From positions 1-39,709 of the forward strand of contig JALFCG010000043.1 in NCBI GenBank assembly GCA_022771265.1: DNA of 39,709 nucleotides, read 5' to 3'. This document shows, piece by piece, positions 9,207 through 15,315 of this stretch. A model generated the notes under the pieces. That model was not told the origin of the DNA and made no database searches. It saw only the letters and a program-made list of their open reading frames with translations. Both the position numbers and the translations under genes were made by a program. Numbering within the stretch: the first letter of the stretch is position 1; every line of letters starts with the position of its first letter. The stretch is from Prevotella sp. (GTDB lineage Bacteria > Bacteroidota > Bacteroidia > Bacteroidales > Bacteroidaceae).

Positions 9207-9357
9207 CTGATTGCTCTATTCGGTTCTCAACTGATTGCCCTATTCAGTTTGCAACTGATTGCCCTATTCAGTTCTCAACTGATTGCCCTATTCAGTTTGC
9301 AACTGATTGCCCTATTCAGTTTGCAACTGATTGCCCTATTCAGTTTGCAACTGATTG
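9207..9357. repeat. 24-bp tandem repeat, six copies plus a partial seventh
   Basis: Units begin with CTGATTGC at 9207, 9231, 9255, 9279, 9303, 9327 and, partially, 9351, exactly 24 bp apart. Most units end in TTTGCAA; units 1 and 3 end in TTCTCAA. Copies are nearly identical except for the first, which has diverged. There are no spacers, so this is not a CRISPR. Because 24 is a multiple of three, one plus-strand frame is open across the array (LIALFSLQ repeated), but I see no start signal supporting translation. Confidence 0.9.
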
Positions 9358-9396
9358 GGGATTACAAAATCATGTAAGCGTCTCCACGATGGTGTA

Positions 9397-9427
9397 TTGC
9401 AGCGTCCAAATAAATTGTTTACCTTTG
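9397..9427 (+). promoter_or_regulatory. Bacteroidetes promoter upstream of small membrane ORF
   Basis: TTG at 9397-9399 is separated by 20 nt from TACCTTTG at 9420-9427. The predicted start is about 15 nt before the ATG at 9449. Confidence 0.55.
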
Positions 9428-9448
9428 CCGCGTTTTAAAAAGGTAACA

Positions 9449-9619
9449 ATGACAACAGCAGAAGAACGTTATGAGGAGACGTGGAACAATTATCTCGTGC
9501 TTCTCTTCATTGTCTCGGTAATCGTATCTTCGATGGCTGTTTTTTTTCATTTCGATAGCCCAATCAATTCATTGGCGTTTCTAATTTATTCTTTTCATTG
9601 TATGTTAATGATATTGTAG
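9449..9619 (+). CDS. Small hydrophobic protein, unknown function
   Basis: 56 residues starting MTTAEERYEETWNNYLVLLF. A charged N-terminus of about 14 residues is followed by one or two hydrophobic segments (about 15-33 and 40-56). The ATG at 9449 is preferred over an in-frame upstream start because the latter would place the -7 box inside the gene. A promoter lies directly upstream. The frame overlaps, on the opposite strand, the remnant at 9564-9623. It could be a small membrane peptide or the surviving start of a longer gene. I do not recognise a family. Confidence 0.4.
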   Translation: MTTAEERYEETWNNYLVLLFIVSVIVSSMAVFFHFDSPINSLAFLIYSFHCMLMIL

Positions 9620-9623
9620 TCAT
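9564..9623 (-). pseudogene. Truncated start of a small TA-like gene
   Basis: On the minus strand, 40 nt downstream of the promoter part of direct-repeat copy 1, an ATG at 9623 opens MTTISLTYNEKNKLETPMN and then stops. From memory, short Bacteroidetes toxin-antitoxin-associated proteins often begin with an M-T-T-[IL]-[ST]-L-x-Y-N-x-[KR]-N pattern, so this looks like an eroded relative. The call rests on a 19-residue stretch and its position behind a duplicated promoter region. Confidence 0.3.
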
Positions 9624-9652
9624 AAGCCAATAATAATTGTAACTAAAACTGA

Positions 9653-9745
9653 TTTCACGCCGCTAATATACGAAGAATTATTGAAACCTCCAAACATTCG
9701 GGGGATTATTAACGAAAAAAGGTGGCGACATTGCTGCCGCCACCT
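9653..9745. repeat. Direct repeat copy 1 (terminator plus degenerate promoter)
   Basis: 93 bp, about 91% identical to 10661-10754: seven substitutions and one single-base indel by eye. Read on the minus strand it consists of a GC-rich hairpin, a T-run, an imperfect dyad (9687-9704 on the plus strand) and a -7-like box. In this copy the box is TATATTAG (9663-9670) instead of TATATTTG. Confidence 0.9.
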
Positions 9746-9746
9746 T
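9715..9746 (-). terminator. Rho-independent terminator of the DUF3990 module
   Basis: A perfect 9-bp stem AAGGTGGCG (9719-9727) / CGCCACCTT (9738-9746) with a 10-nt loop, followed on the minus strand by six T. It lies directly after the stop at 9748. Confidence 0.9.
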
Positions 9747-9747
9747 G

Positions 9748-9954
9748 TCATAGGTTCAATTCGCGTCTAAGATATTCATAGACATATCCAGGGCTTTGAA
9801 AATATAGTCCTGTATCTTTCCTTTTCAAATTTTCATAAGTTTTTGAAGCATATAAAAGTCTTAAAGCCTCTTCTACACTTATGCCTTTATCGTCCATCAA
9901 CATCAATGCGATGTCACGGGCATTGCACTCCACCATATAATCAAAATCGCTCAT
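9748..9954 (-). CDS. Small DUF3791-like helical protein, third gene of ART-like module
   Basis: 68 residues, starting MSDFDYMVECNARDIALMLM. It appears fully helical, with the pattern ISVEEALRLLYASKTYENL followed by TGLYFQSPGYVYEYLRREL. Small proteins of this kind accompany DUF3990 genes in Bacteroidetes and Firmicutes. I infer a partner or antitoxin role but the sequence gives no catalytic motif. Its ATG overlaps the DUF3990 stop by 4 nt (ATGA), so translation is coupled. It is followed immediately by a terminator hairpin. Confidence 0.7.
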   Translation of the reverse strand: MSDFDYMVECNARDIALMLMDDKGISVEEALRLLYASKTYENLKRKDTGLYFQSPGYVYEYLRRELNL

Positions 9955-10430
9955 ATCTTGTGCAAATAATTTAAGGATTTCTTAGTACCAAAGAAGTATT
10001 GGAAAGTTATACCTTTCATATACTTCAAATTCTCAATAAAACGTTCAAAAGTGATGTCATGCTCCATAAGTTTTCTTATCTGAAGTCCTACTCTGTCGTT
10101 TGCAATAGGACCATAGACGATATCAAAGTCATGAATTGACTCACCATTATTTGATGTCCTGTTCCTTAAGACAAAATCAGCCCAATCCTCAGAATACTCT
10201 TTGAAGATTTTGATATTCAATAGTTCCGGCTGAAACATTATCTCTTCATCAAACTCATAAACATTAACCACAGGTTGAACATTCAAAGTTTCTGATTTAA
10301 ATTGTGCTATTTGATGTGCCTGCTCGTAATTGTCACTTAAATAGAATCCCTTCCCAAAATCCTTATTGGGGAATGACATGGAGAAATCAATCTCTTTTAT
10401 GTCAACATAAGAGCCATGATATAGTTTCAT
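9951..10430 (-). CDS. DUF3990 protein, ADP-ribosyltransferase-like putative toxin
   Basis: 159 residues. The N-terminus MKLYHGSYVDI (His5) and DFGKGFYLSDNYEQA (24-38, Tyr30) match the first two parts of an ADP-ribosyltransferase fold. FDIVYGPIANDRV (102-114) is the conserved C-terminal DUF3990 segment where the third ART motif is expected. EYSEDWADFVLRNR (78-91) is also family-typical. There is no signal peptide, so it should be cytoplasmic. By family it may transfer ADP-ribose to an unknown intracellular target; activity here is inferred. It is tightly packed between two small helical genes (1-nt and 4-nt overlaps), the layout of a toxin-antitoxin system. A non-toxic regulatory ART is the main alternative. 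Confidence 0.8.
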   Translation of the reverse strand: MKLYHGSYVDIKEIDFSMSFPNKDFGKGFYLSDNYEQAHQIAQFKSETLNVQPVVNVYEFDEEIMFQPELLNIKIFKEYSEDWADFVLRNRTSNNGESIHDFDIVYGPIANDRVGLQIRKLMEHDITFERFIENLKYMKGITFQYFFGTKKSLNYLHKI

Positions 10431-10654
10431 TATACATTACCTCCTCTCGTTTTACAATAAATGGATAATGAATCAACAACATCGTTGAATGGTAGTGTAT
10501 GTGCTATCCCATAATTGTTTTTAAGATAAGATATTGCTGCATATTTATCAAGGTATCGGAAAGCTAAAGTATCCGACATCCCATGACGTTTGGCGAACTC
10601 GCCTACTATCACAATGATAAATTCTATTATATCACGACTACTATACATAACCAT
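10430..10654 (-). CDS. Small DUF3791 protein, first gene of ART-like module
   Basis: 74 residues from ATG at 10654 (MVMYSSRDIIEFIIVIVGEF); an in-frame ATG at 10648 is equally possible. A longer frame from 10705 is rejected because its first 17 codons cover the promoter and its direct repeat. The core FIIVIVGEFAKRHGMSDTLAFRYLDKYAAISYLKNNYGIAHTLPFNDVVDSL resembles DUF3791, a short helical family encoded beside DUF3990. Its stop overlaps the next ATG as TAATG. Its role as antitoxin or chaperone is inferred from position only. Confidence 0.75.
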   Translation of the reverse strand: MVMYSSRDIIEFIIVIVGEFAKRHGMSDTLAFRYLDKYAAISYLKNNYGIAHTLPFNDVVDSLSIYCKTRGGNV

Positions 10655-10670
10655 CGATTGTTTCACGCCG

Positions 10671-10702
10671 CAAATATACAAAGAAATATCGAAACCTCCA
10701 AA
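10671..10702 (-). promoter_or_regulatory. Promoter of the DUF3791-DUF3990 module
   Basis: On the minus strand TTTG (10699-10702) is separated by 20 nt from TATATTTG (10671-10678). The predicted start is about 10 nt before the first ATG at 10654. The -33 element lies inside the dyad at 10695-10713. Confidence 0.75.
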
Positions 10703-10713
10703 CATTTCGGGGG
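10695..10713. promoter_or_regulatory. Imperfect dyad over the -33 element, possible operator
   Basis: CCTCCAAACATTTCGGGGG is an imperfect inverted repeat centred within the -33 region of the module promoter. A shorter version is kept at 9687-9704. Location and symmetry suggest a repressor site for autoregulation. No protein is assigned. Confidence 0.35.
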
Positions 10714-10723
10714 ATTATTCACC

Positions 10724-10763
10724 AAAAAAGGTGGTGACATTGCTGCCGCCACCTCTCGAGAGG
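10724..10763 (-). terminator. Terminator of the susCDEF operon
   Basis: On the minus strand the stem AGGTGG (10749-10754) / CCACCT (10729-10734), extendable by a G-U pair, is followed by six T. A perfect 12-bp palindrome CCTCTCGAGAGG (10752-10763) overlaps its upstream edge. It lies 35 nt beyond the susF stop. Confidence 0.8.
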
Positions 10764-10797
10764 AAAATCATTATAGATTATTGATGAGGGGGAAAGA

Positions 10798-12255
10798 TTA
10801 TTTCTGCTCAACTATAGCGAAGTCACCAGTGATATCATTCAAATAGAATGCATAAGTACCAGCGGGAACATAAATATTGGAGCCGTTTGCTACACCTTTT
10901 GCAAAATAGTCGGCTTCTGTTACCGATAGTTCTGCGCCCCAGTTGATATCCCAGCCGTGATTAGCACGGAACTTGAGTCCACCATCTGTTACGGTAGTAA
11001 CACCATACCAGTTATGCGGAGCTACCTGCTTCAAATCAAAGTCTTTTGCCCAACTGTTGAAATCACCAATTATACCAATCGCTTCATACTCAGTAGGATT
11101 CTGCTCATCAAGCTTTGTCCAAGTGTATGACATCGTAGAGAGGTCAATAGTGAAGGTGTAATACTCTGCAGAGGGTGCAGCGATAGCACCACAACCTGCT
11201 TGTATTAAAGTACCACTTGGAGAATTATCACCGTCAACAGGACATCCATAAGCGGAATTATTGTTCCAATTTCCGTAGTCTGCTACGCCCCAGAACTTAA
11301 GGTCCCAAGCTCCAGCCCACTTTGTCGTGAAGCTATATACAGTGTTGCTGTGAGGAGTGAATATGGAGTTTTTCTCACCACTATTCCAACCATTTACCTC
11401 ACCTATAAGATAGAATTGAGGAACAACACGCTCAATGGAATAGGTGTAATCCATCATATTAATGGTCATCTTATACATCGCGGGCTCAGATATCTTTCCA
11501 GCCTTTGGAGAGATTGTTGTCAACAGGCCAGATTCGCTTACGTCACCATCAACGGCAACACCGAGGACACCTGTTCCGTTTTCAGGCTCTGACCATACAT
11601 CACCAGCATCGATATTGCTCTGCGGAATAATCTTCCAGTATTGGTCATTAGCCTTAGTTTCAAACAGCACGGTGAAGACAGGGTCGTCATATACATCCTT
11701 GCCTGAATGACTAAACTTAATCATCGCACTTGAATCCCATTTGTTGGTCATGTCACCAATGAGGTAATAACCCGTAGAGATGAATGGTGCGGAGGGTTTC
11801 GCAGTTAATACAATAGGAATATAGGTCTTGTCAACATTGACTACACCGTCGGCTGTAGTAACTGCAATATATGCATGAATCTCAGCTTCCAATTCACGTT
11901 CTAGCGGTTTATTGCCGAATATTTTAACAACAGCTTTCTCAAAATCAGAAGTTGACACTTTTCCATCAGCAGACGCCTGAATCTGGACTGGATTTTCACC
12001 ATTGTCTGAAAGTGTTATGTCAAAACCATCGGTAACGGCAACACCTTCTTGAAGGTTTGACGTGAAAATCTGAACGTTGTCACCATTATCCCCCGCGAAG
12101 TCAATAGAATACAAGGTCTGGACAATTTGCAGGTTAAACTTGTCGGCAGCCTCATTTGCAGCATTGCTTTGCGGAGTTGTCCAATCGTCGTAGTCGCCCT
12201 TGCAGGACACGAGTCCTGCAATTATGGCGATACTATATAATATTTTCTTTGTCAT
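10798..12255 (-). CDS. susF: SusF-like surface starch-binding lipoprotein
   Basis: 485 residues from ATG at 12255 (a TTG two codons upstream is rejected), the length I recall for B. thetaiotaomicron SusF. Signal peptide with lipobox LVSC (Cys18), then an acidic KGDYDDW stretch typical of surface-exported Bacteroidetes lipoproteins. An N-terminal Ig-like domain (about 30-155) is followed by three carbohydrate-binding repeats with recurrent openings GYYLIGDMTNKWDSS, QFYLIGEVNGWNSG and AIGIIGDFNSWAKD. Aromatic residues that stack on glucose rings are abundant. It is non-catalytic and would hold starch at the surface for the SusCD importer. It is last in the operon, 24 nt after susE. Confidence 0.92.
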   Translation of the reverse strand: MTKKILYSIAIIAGLVSCKGDYDDWTTPQSNAANEAADKFNLQIVQTLYSIDFAGDNGDNVQIFTSNLQEGVAVTDGFDITLSDNGENPVQIQASADGKVSTSDFEKAVVKIFGNKPLERELEAEIHAYIAVTTADGVVNVDKTYIPIVLTAKPSAPFISTGYYLIGDMTNKWDSSAMIKFSHSGKDVYDDPVFTVLFETKANDQYWKIIPQSNIDAGDVWSEPENGTGVLGVAVDGDVSESGLLTTISPKAGKISEPAMYKMTINMMDYTYSIERVVPQFYLIGEVNGWNSGEKNSIFTPHSNTVYSFTTKWAGAWDLKFWGVADYGNWNNNSAYGCPVDGDNSPSGTLIQAGCGAIAAPSAEYYTFTIDLSTMSYTWTKLDEQNPTEYEAIGIIGDFNSWAKDFDLKQVAPHNWYGVTTVTDGGLKFRANHGWDINWGAELSVTEADYFAKGVANGSNIYVPAGTYAFYLNDITGDFAIVEQK

Positions 12256-12279
12256 ACTCAAATTAATATAAAATGTTTA

Positions 12280-13512
12280 TCACTCTTGTTTCTTGATAAT
12301 GCTGAACTCACCTGTCATGTCGTTGAACATTATTATCCATGTTCCTTCAGCCACACCAATGTTCTTACCACCTGACGTGCCCTTTCCGCAAACGTTAACT
12401 TCGCCGTCGGTAGTACCAAATCCCCAGTTGGTATCCCAAGAACCAGGAATCTTGAACTTAATCTGCTCTATTGAACCTTCTGGAACGGTAAGTTCGTAAG
12501 CCCAAACGTGGTTTTCTCCAGACTTGTTTGCAGGTGTCATGTTGACATCAGACCATTCGCAGAACGAACCGGTGATGCAAATCATGTCATATACCTTCGG
12601 AGTAGCCTCGTAAGGAGTGATGGTACAAGTAAGGTCTTTGGTGTTGATTACAATCTTGTAGTAACCAGCAGGCTCAATCCAAATGTTACCACCATCACTA
12701 CCTCCGGCACGGTTTACGGCAGTATTTGCTTCACCACCGCTCATGAATCCATGATCCCAATCGCTAAGGTTGGAAGGATTGATCTTGAATCCGTCAGTGT
12801 TGAAATAGTTGATGTACTGGATGTCGCCCTCACCTGTTGAACTGTCATACTTGAATCCAGGAATCAGGAACATTGGCATTGTGCTGACGCCAATCTTGTC
12901 GTTGCTTGTGCTCCAGATGCCGTCTCCAATGTTGTTACCAAGCAGATACCACATGATAGGATCAGCATTCTTAAGGTTGCGATAGTAAGGAGTTACTTTC
13001 AGTTCCACTACATTAGATGCAACAGAATTCAGTTTCTTAGTACCTTCCAGCACATAACCAAGTACTCTTACGAATATTGATGTTTCATTTGGAGTGTCTT
13101 CTGCAGTCCACTTGCAAATTTTCAGCAATGAGGTGTTGATGTCAGCACCAACCATAGTACCAGAACATTTCTGGAATGTGTTTGGCATGACGTCATAGTC
13201 TGCCAACGTCTCACCGCTCTCGTCAGCATTAGCCTCAGCGACTGATGTCGTGAACGTGTTTGTAGGCGAGACTTGAATCTCGTATGTAGCGTTGATAGGC
13301 GCATTCTCAGCAGTGAACTGCGGCTGCGACCATGTCAAGCTCAGCGAAGCCGTGTTCTCCAGACTGATAGTCTGATTAACATACGCTGGAGTGTTAAGTG
13401 CCAAACTCGTTGGCTGTATAAGCGTGGGATTAGCGTCTCTGTCATCCTCACACGCAGTGAAAAAGCTGGCAATGCCCACAAGCATTGTGCCAAGCAATAA
13501 TGTTTTATTCAT
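12280..13512 (-). CDS. susE: SusE-like surface starch-binding lipoprotein
   Basis: 410 residues with signal peptide and lipobox FTAC (Cys21) followed by EDD. The N-terminal domain has the SusE-type string LALNTPAYVNQTISLENTASLSLTWSQP and an Ig-like fold. Two carbohydrate-binding modules follow, the first containing MWYLLGNNIGDGIWS and the second MICITGSFCEWSDVNM. SusE has two binding modules where SusF has three, which is how the two are told apart here. By family it is non-enzymatic and surface-exposed, binding alpha-glucans. It sits 33 nt after susD. Confidence 0.9.
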   Translation of the reverse strand: MNKTLLLGTMLVGIASFFTACEDDRDANPTLIQPTSLALNTPAYVNQTISLENTASLSLTWSQPQFTAENAPINATYEIQVSPTNTFTTSVAEANADESGETLADYDVMPNTFQKCSGTMVGADINTSLLKICKWTAEDTPNETSIFVRVLGYVLEGTKKLNSVASNVVELKVTPYYRNLKNADPIMWYLLGNNIGDGIWSTSNDKIGVSTMPMFLIPGFKYDSSTGEGDIQYINYFNTDGFKINPSNLSDWDHGFMSGGEANTAVNRAGGSDGGNIWIEPAGYYKIVINTKDLTCTITPYEATPKVYDMICITGSFCEWSDVNMTPANKSGENHVWAYELTVPEGSIEQIKFKIPGSWDTNWGFGTTDGEVNVCGKGTSGGKNIGVAEGTWIIMFNDMTGEFSIIKKQE

Positions 13513-13545
13513 ATTGCGTATTTGTATTATCCGTTAAACATTATG

Positions 13546-15288
13546 TTATTCGGTCTCGTTATATCCATCAATCTGAGTGAGGTTTCTGTTTGCCTGCACC
13601 TCGCTCGCAGGAAGAGGATAGACATTTCTGAACTCTTCGAAACGACCGCCTTTGGCTAAAACACCATTCTGCATAGTGCCTCCCTTTCCTTCCCATGAAT
13701 AGGTTGCCTTGTTGCCGCCAAACTGGTTGAAGCGGATAAGGTCGGTACGACGGTGGCCTTCGGTGTAAAGCTCACGTGCACGCTCGTCGAGGACATCATC
13801 AAGAGTATAGGATGTCTTGGCTGCTGCATTAGCGCGGCTGCGGATGGCATCGAGATACTTCTTGGCTGTTGCCGAGCCTTCGCCGTTGAGGTGCATGTCT
13901 GCCTCGGCAGCAATGAGGTAAGCTTCTGCAACACGGAAGAGGAAGTAGTCGGTATCAAGATTGTAAACATCGTGTGGAGTTCCACCATTTGAGTAGTTGT
14001 TGTTCCACTTTACGGAAGGAAGTCCCTGAATAAACTTAGAGTTGTTTCCCAAACTTGCAGAACGATCTCCATCGTCATTTGGCATACCACAAATGAGCAA
14101 ACGGTCATCGATACCGAGAGAACGAATGTCCTTTGCACTTTTTCCTACAAGTGAAGCGGCATTGTCAACAAACTTTTCAATGAAAGCTGGACGCAGGCGC
14201 ATACCTGCCCAGTTATTGGCTGTAGTACCAGGAGAAAGATCTGTAACAGACTTCATAGTCGGATCCCAAAGAGCTGCTACCAAGAACATTGTGCCACCCC
14301 AACCATAAGTAGTGATACCGTCTTGTTTAAGAGGCAAGACTGCCTCACAGCTTGCGCCATTCGAGCCATTGTCGCCCATGAAGAGCAGGTCGTAAGGTTT
14401 GTAGCCACGACTCTTGGCATCAGCCGACATTTTATCTTCCGTAAAGAGAGAATATCCAGAGTTGATTACTTTTTCTGCATATTCCTTGGCCTCTTTCCAG
14501 TAAGGATTGTTCTGACCGTCGCCATTGAGATAAGTTCCTGCATTCAGATAAAGTCGTGCGAGAAGCTGCCATGCAGCCGCTTTGTCGGCACGTCCGTAAT
14601 TAGGATCGCTGTCGCTCTTTGCCTTCGGGTCGATCATGTCTGTCTCAGCAGCCTTAAGCTCATCAACCAACCAGTTGAACATGTGTTCACGCCCCATCTT
14701 CAAGAGTTCTGCACGAGTATATGACTTTCCTTCCTCAAAGTCCTTATGATAGGCATGAGCTTGTTTTGGCGTTTCACCTGAGATGGTAGTTGTAAGCGTC
14801 GGGTCTCCAAAGAAGTCAAGCTCAAGGAAGTAGTAATATGCTCTGATAAAACGTACTTCAGCAAGCATAGTCTTGTCTTCCGCAACCTGCAGGAAGTTGT
14901 TGCAGAAAGCAATGTTGCAAGCAAGGCGGTAGTAGAGGTAGCGCAAGGTTGAATTACTTGGAGATACTTTGTTCAGACTAACCTCTTCAGCGATGCCACC
15001 GTCAGACCACCAGCAGATAGCTTCGTCGGTTGACACTTCATTGAAGTTATATACATTACGTATAAGCGTTGACTTACCCGCATTGTCGATAGTGAAGTCG
15101 GCATTTCCGTCTGTACCTTCCATGATGAAGCTTGCGTAGCACTTGGAGTACAAGCCCATGATGTTCGGTGTACTGTCGGCATTGGGATCAATGTTGCCTT
15201 TGTCAAGGTCAGCCATACAAGAAGTAAGGCAAGCTGAGAACATCATGGCAACGGCAGGAGCCATCAGTTTTATATTCTTTATTTTCAT
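13546..15288 (-). CDS. susD: SusD-like glycan-binding lipoprotein
   Basis: 580 residues with lipobox LTSC (Cys24). The RagB/SusD family fold is evident from the helical TPR-like pattern: AEVRFIRAYYYFLELDFFGDPTL, KAAAWQLLARLYLNAGTYLNG, FLFRVAEAYLIAAEADMHLNGEGSA, and the C-terminal DVLDERARELYTEGHRRTDLIRFNQFG. SusD caps the SusC barrel and binds starch helices. It follows susC by 27 nt, the invariant arrangement of polysaccharide utilisation loci. Starch as substrate is inferred from the SusE/F partners and neighbouring alpha-glucan enzymes. Confidence 0.96.
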   Translation of the reverse strand: MKIKNIKLMAPAVAMMFSACLTSCMADLDKGNIDPNADSTPNIMGLYSKCYASFIMEGTDGNADFTIDNAGKSTLIRNVYNFNEVSTDEAICWWSDGGIAEEVSLNKVSPSNSTLRYLYYRLACNIAFCNNFLQVAEDKTMLAEVRFIRAYYYFLELDFFGDPTLTTTISGETPKQAHAYHKDFEEGKSYTRAELLKMGREHMFNWLVDELKAAETDMIDPKAKSDSDPNYGRADKAAAWQLLARLYLNAGTYLNGDGQNNPYWKEAKEYAEKVINSGYSLFTEDKMSADAKSRGYKPYDLLFMGDNGSNGASCEAVLPLKQDGITTYGWGGTMFLVAALWDPTMKSVTDLSPGTTANNWAGMRLRPAFIEKFVDNAASLVGKSAKDIRSLGIDDRLLICGMPNDDGDRSASLGNNSKFIQGLPSVKWNNNYSNGGTPHDVYNLDTDYFLFRVAEAYLIAAEADMHLNGEGSATAKKYLDAIRSRANAAAKTSYTLDDVLDERARELYTEGHRRTDLIRFNQFGGNKATYSWEGKGGTMQNGVLAKGGRFEEFRNVYPLPASEVQANRNLTQIDGYNETE

Positions 15289-15315
15289 GACTTAATCCTT
15301 TGTTATTTTGTTATG

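Larger units (their letters stand above)
10661..10754. repeat. Direct repeat copy 2 (terminator plus intact promoter)
   Basis: 94 bp, about 91% identical to 9653-9745, 1,008 bp away in the same orientation. It carries the hairpin that ends the susCDEF transcript, an imperfect dyad and an intact promoter for the DUF3791-DUF3990 module. Confidence 0.9.

Noticed and set aside
9207..9357. Repeat array read as a CRISPR
   Set aside because: Units are contiguous with no spacers and no cas genes are nearby.
9168..9377. 69-codon ORF over the tandem repeat (LIALFS repeats)
   Set aside because: It follows automatically from a 24-bp unit with no stop in one frame. There is no promoter or leader signal, and its start is inside a palindromic stretch.
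10655..10705. 17-codon N-terminal extension of the first DUF3791 gene
   Set aside because: It is translated from the direct repeat and covers the promoter; the ATG at 10654 or 10648 fits better.
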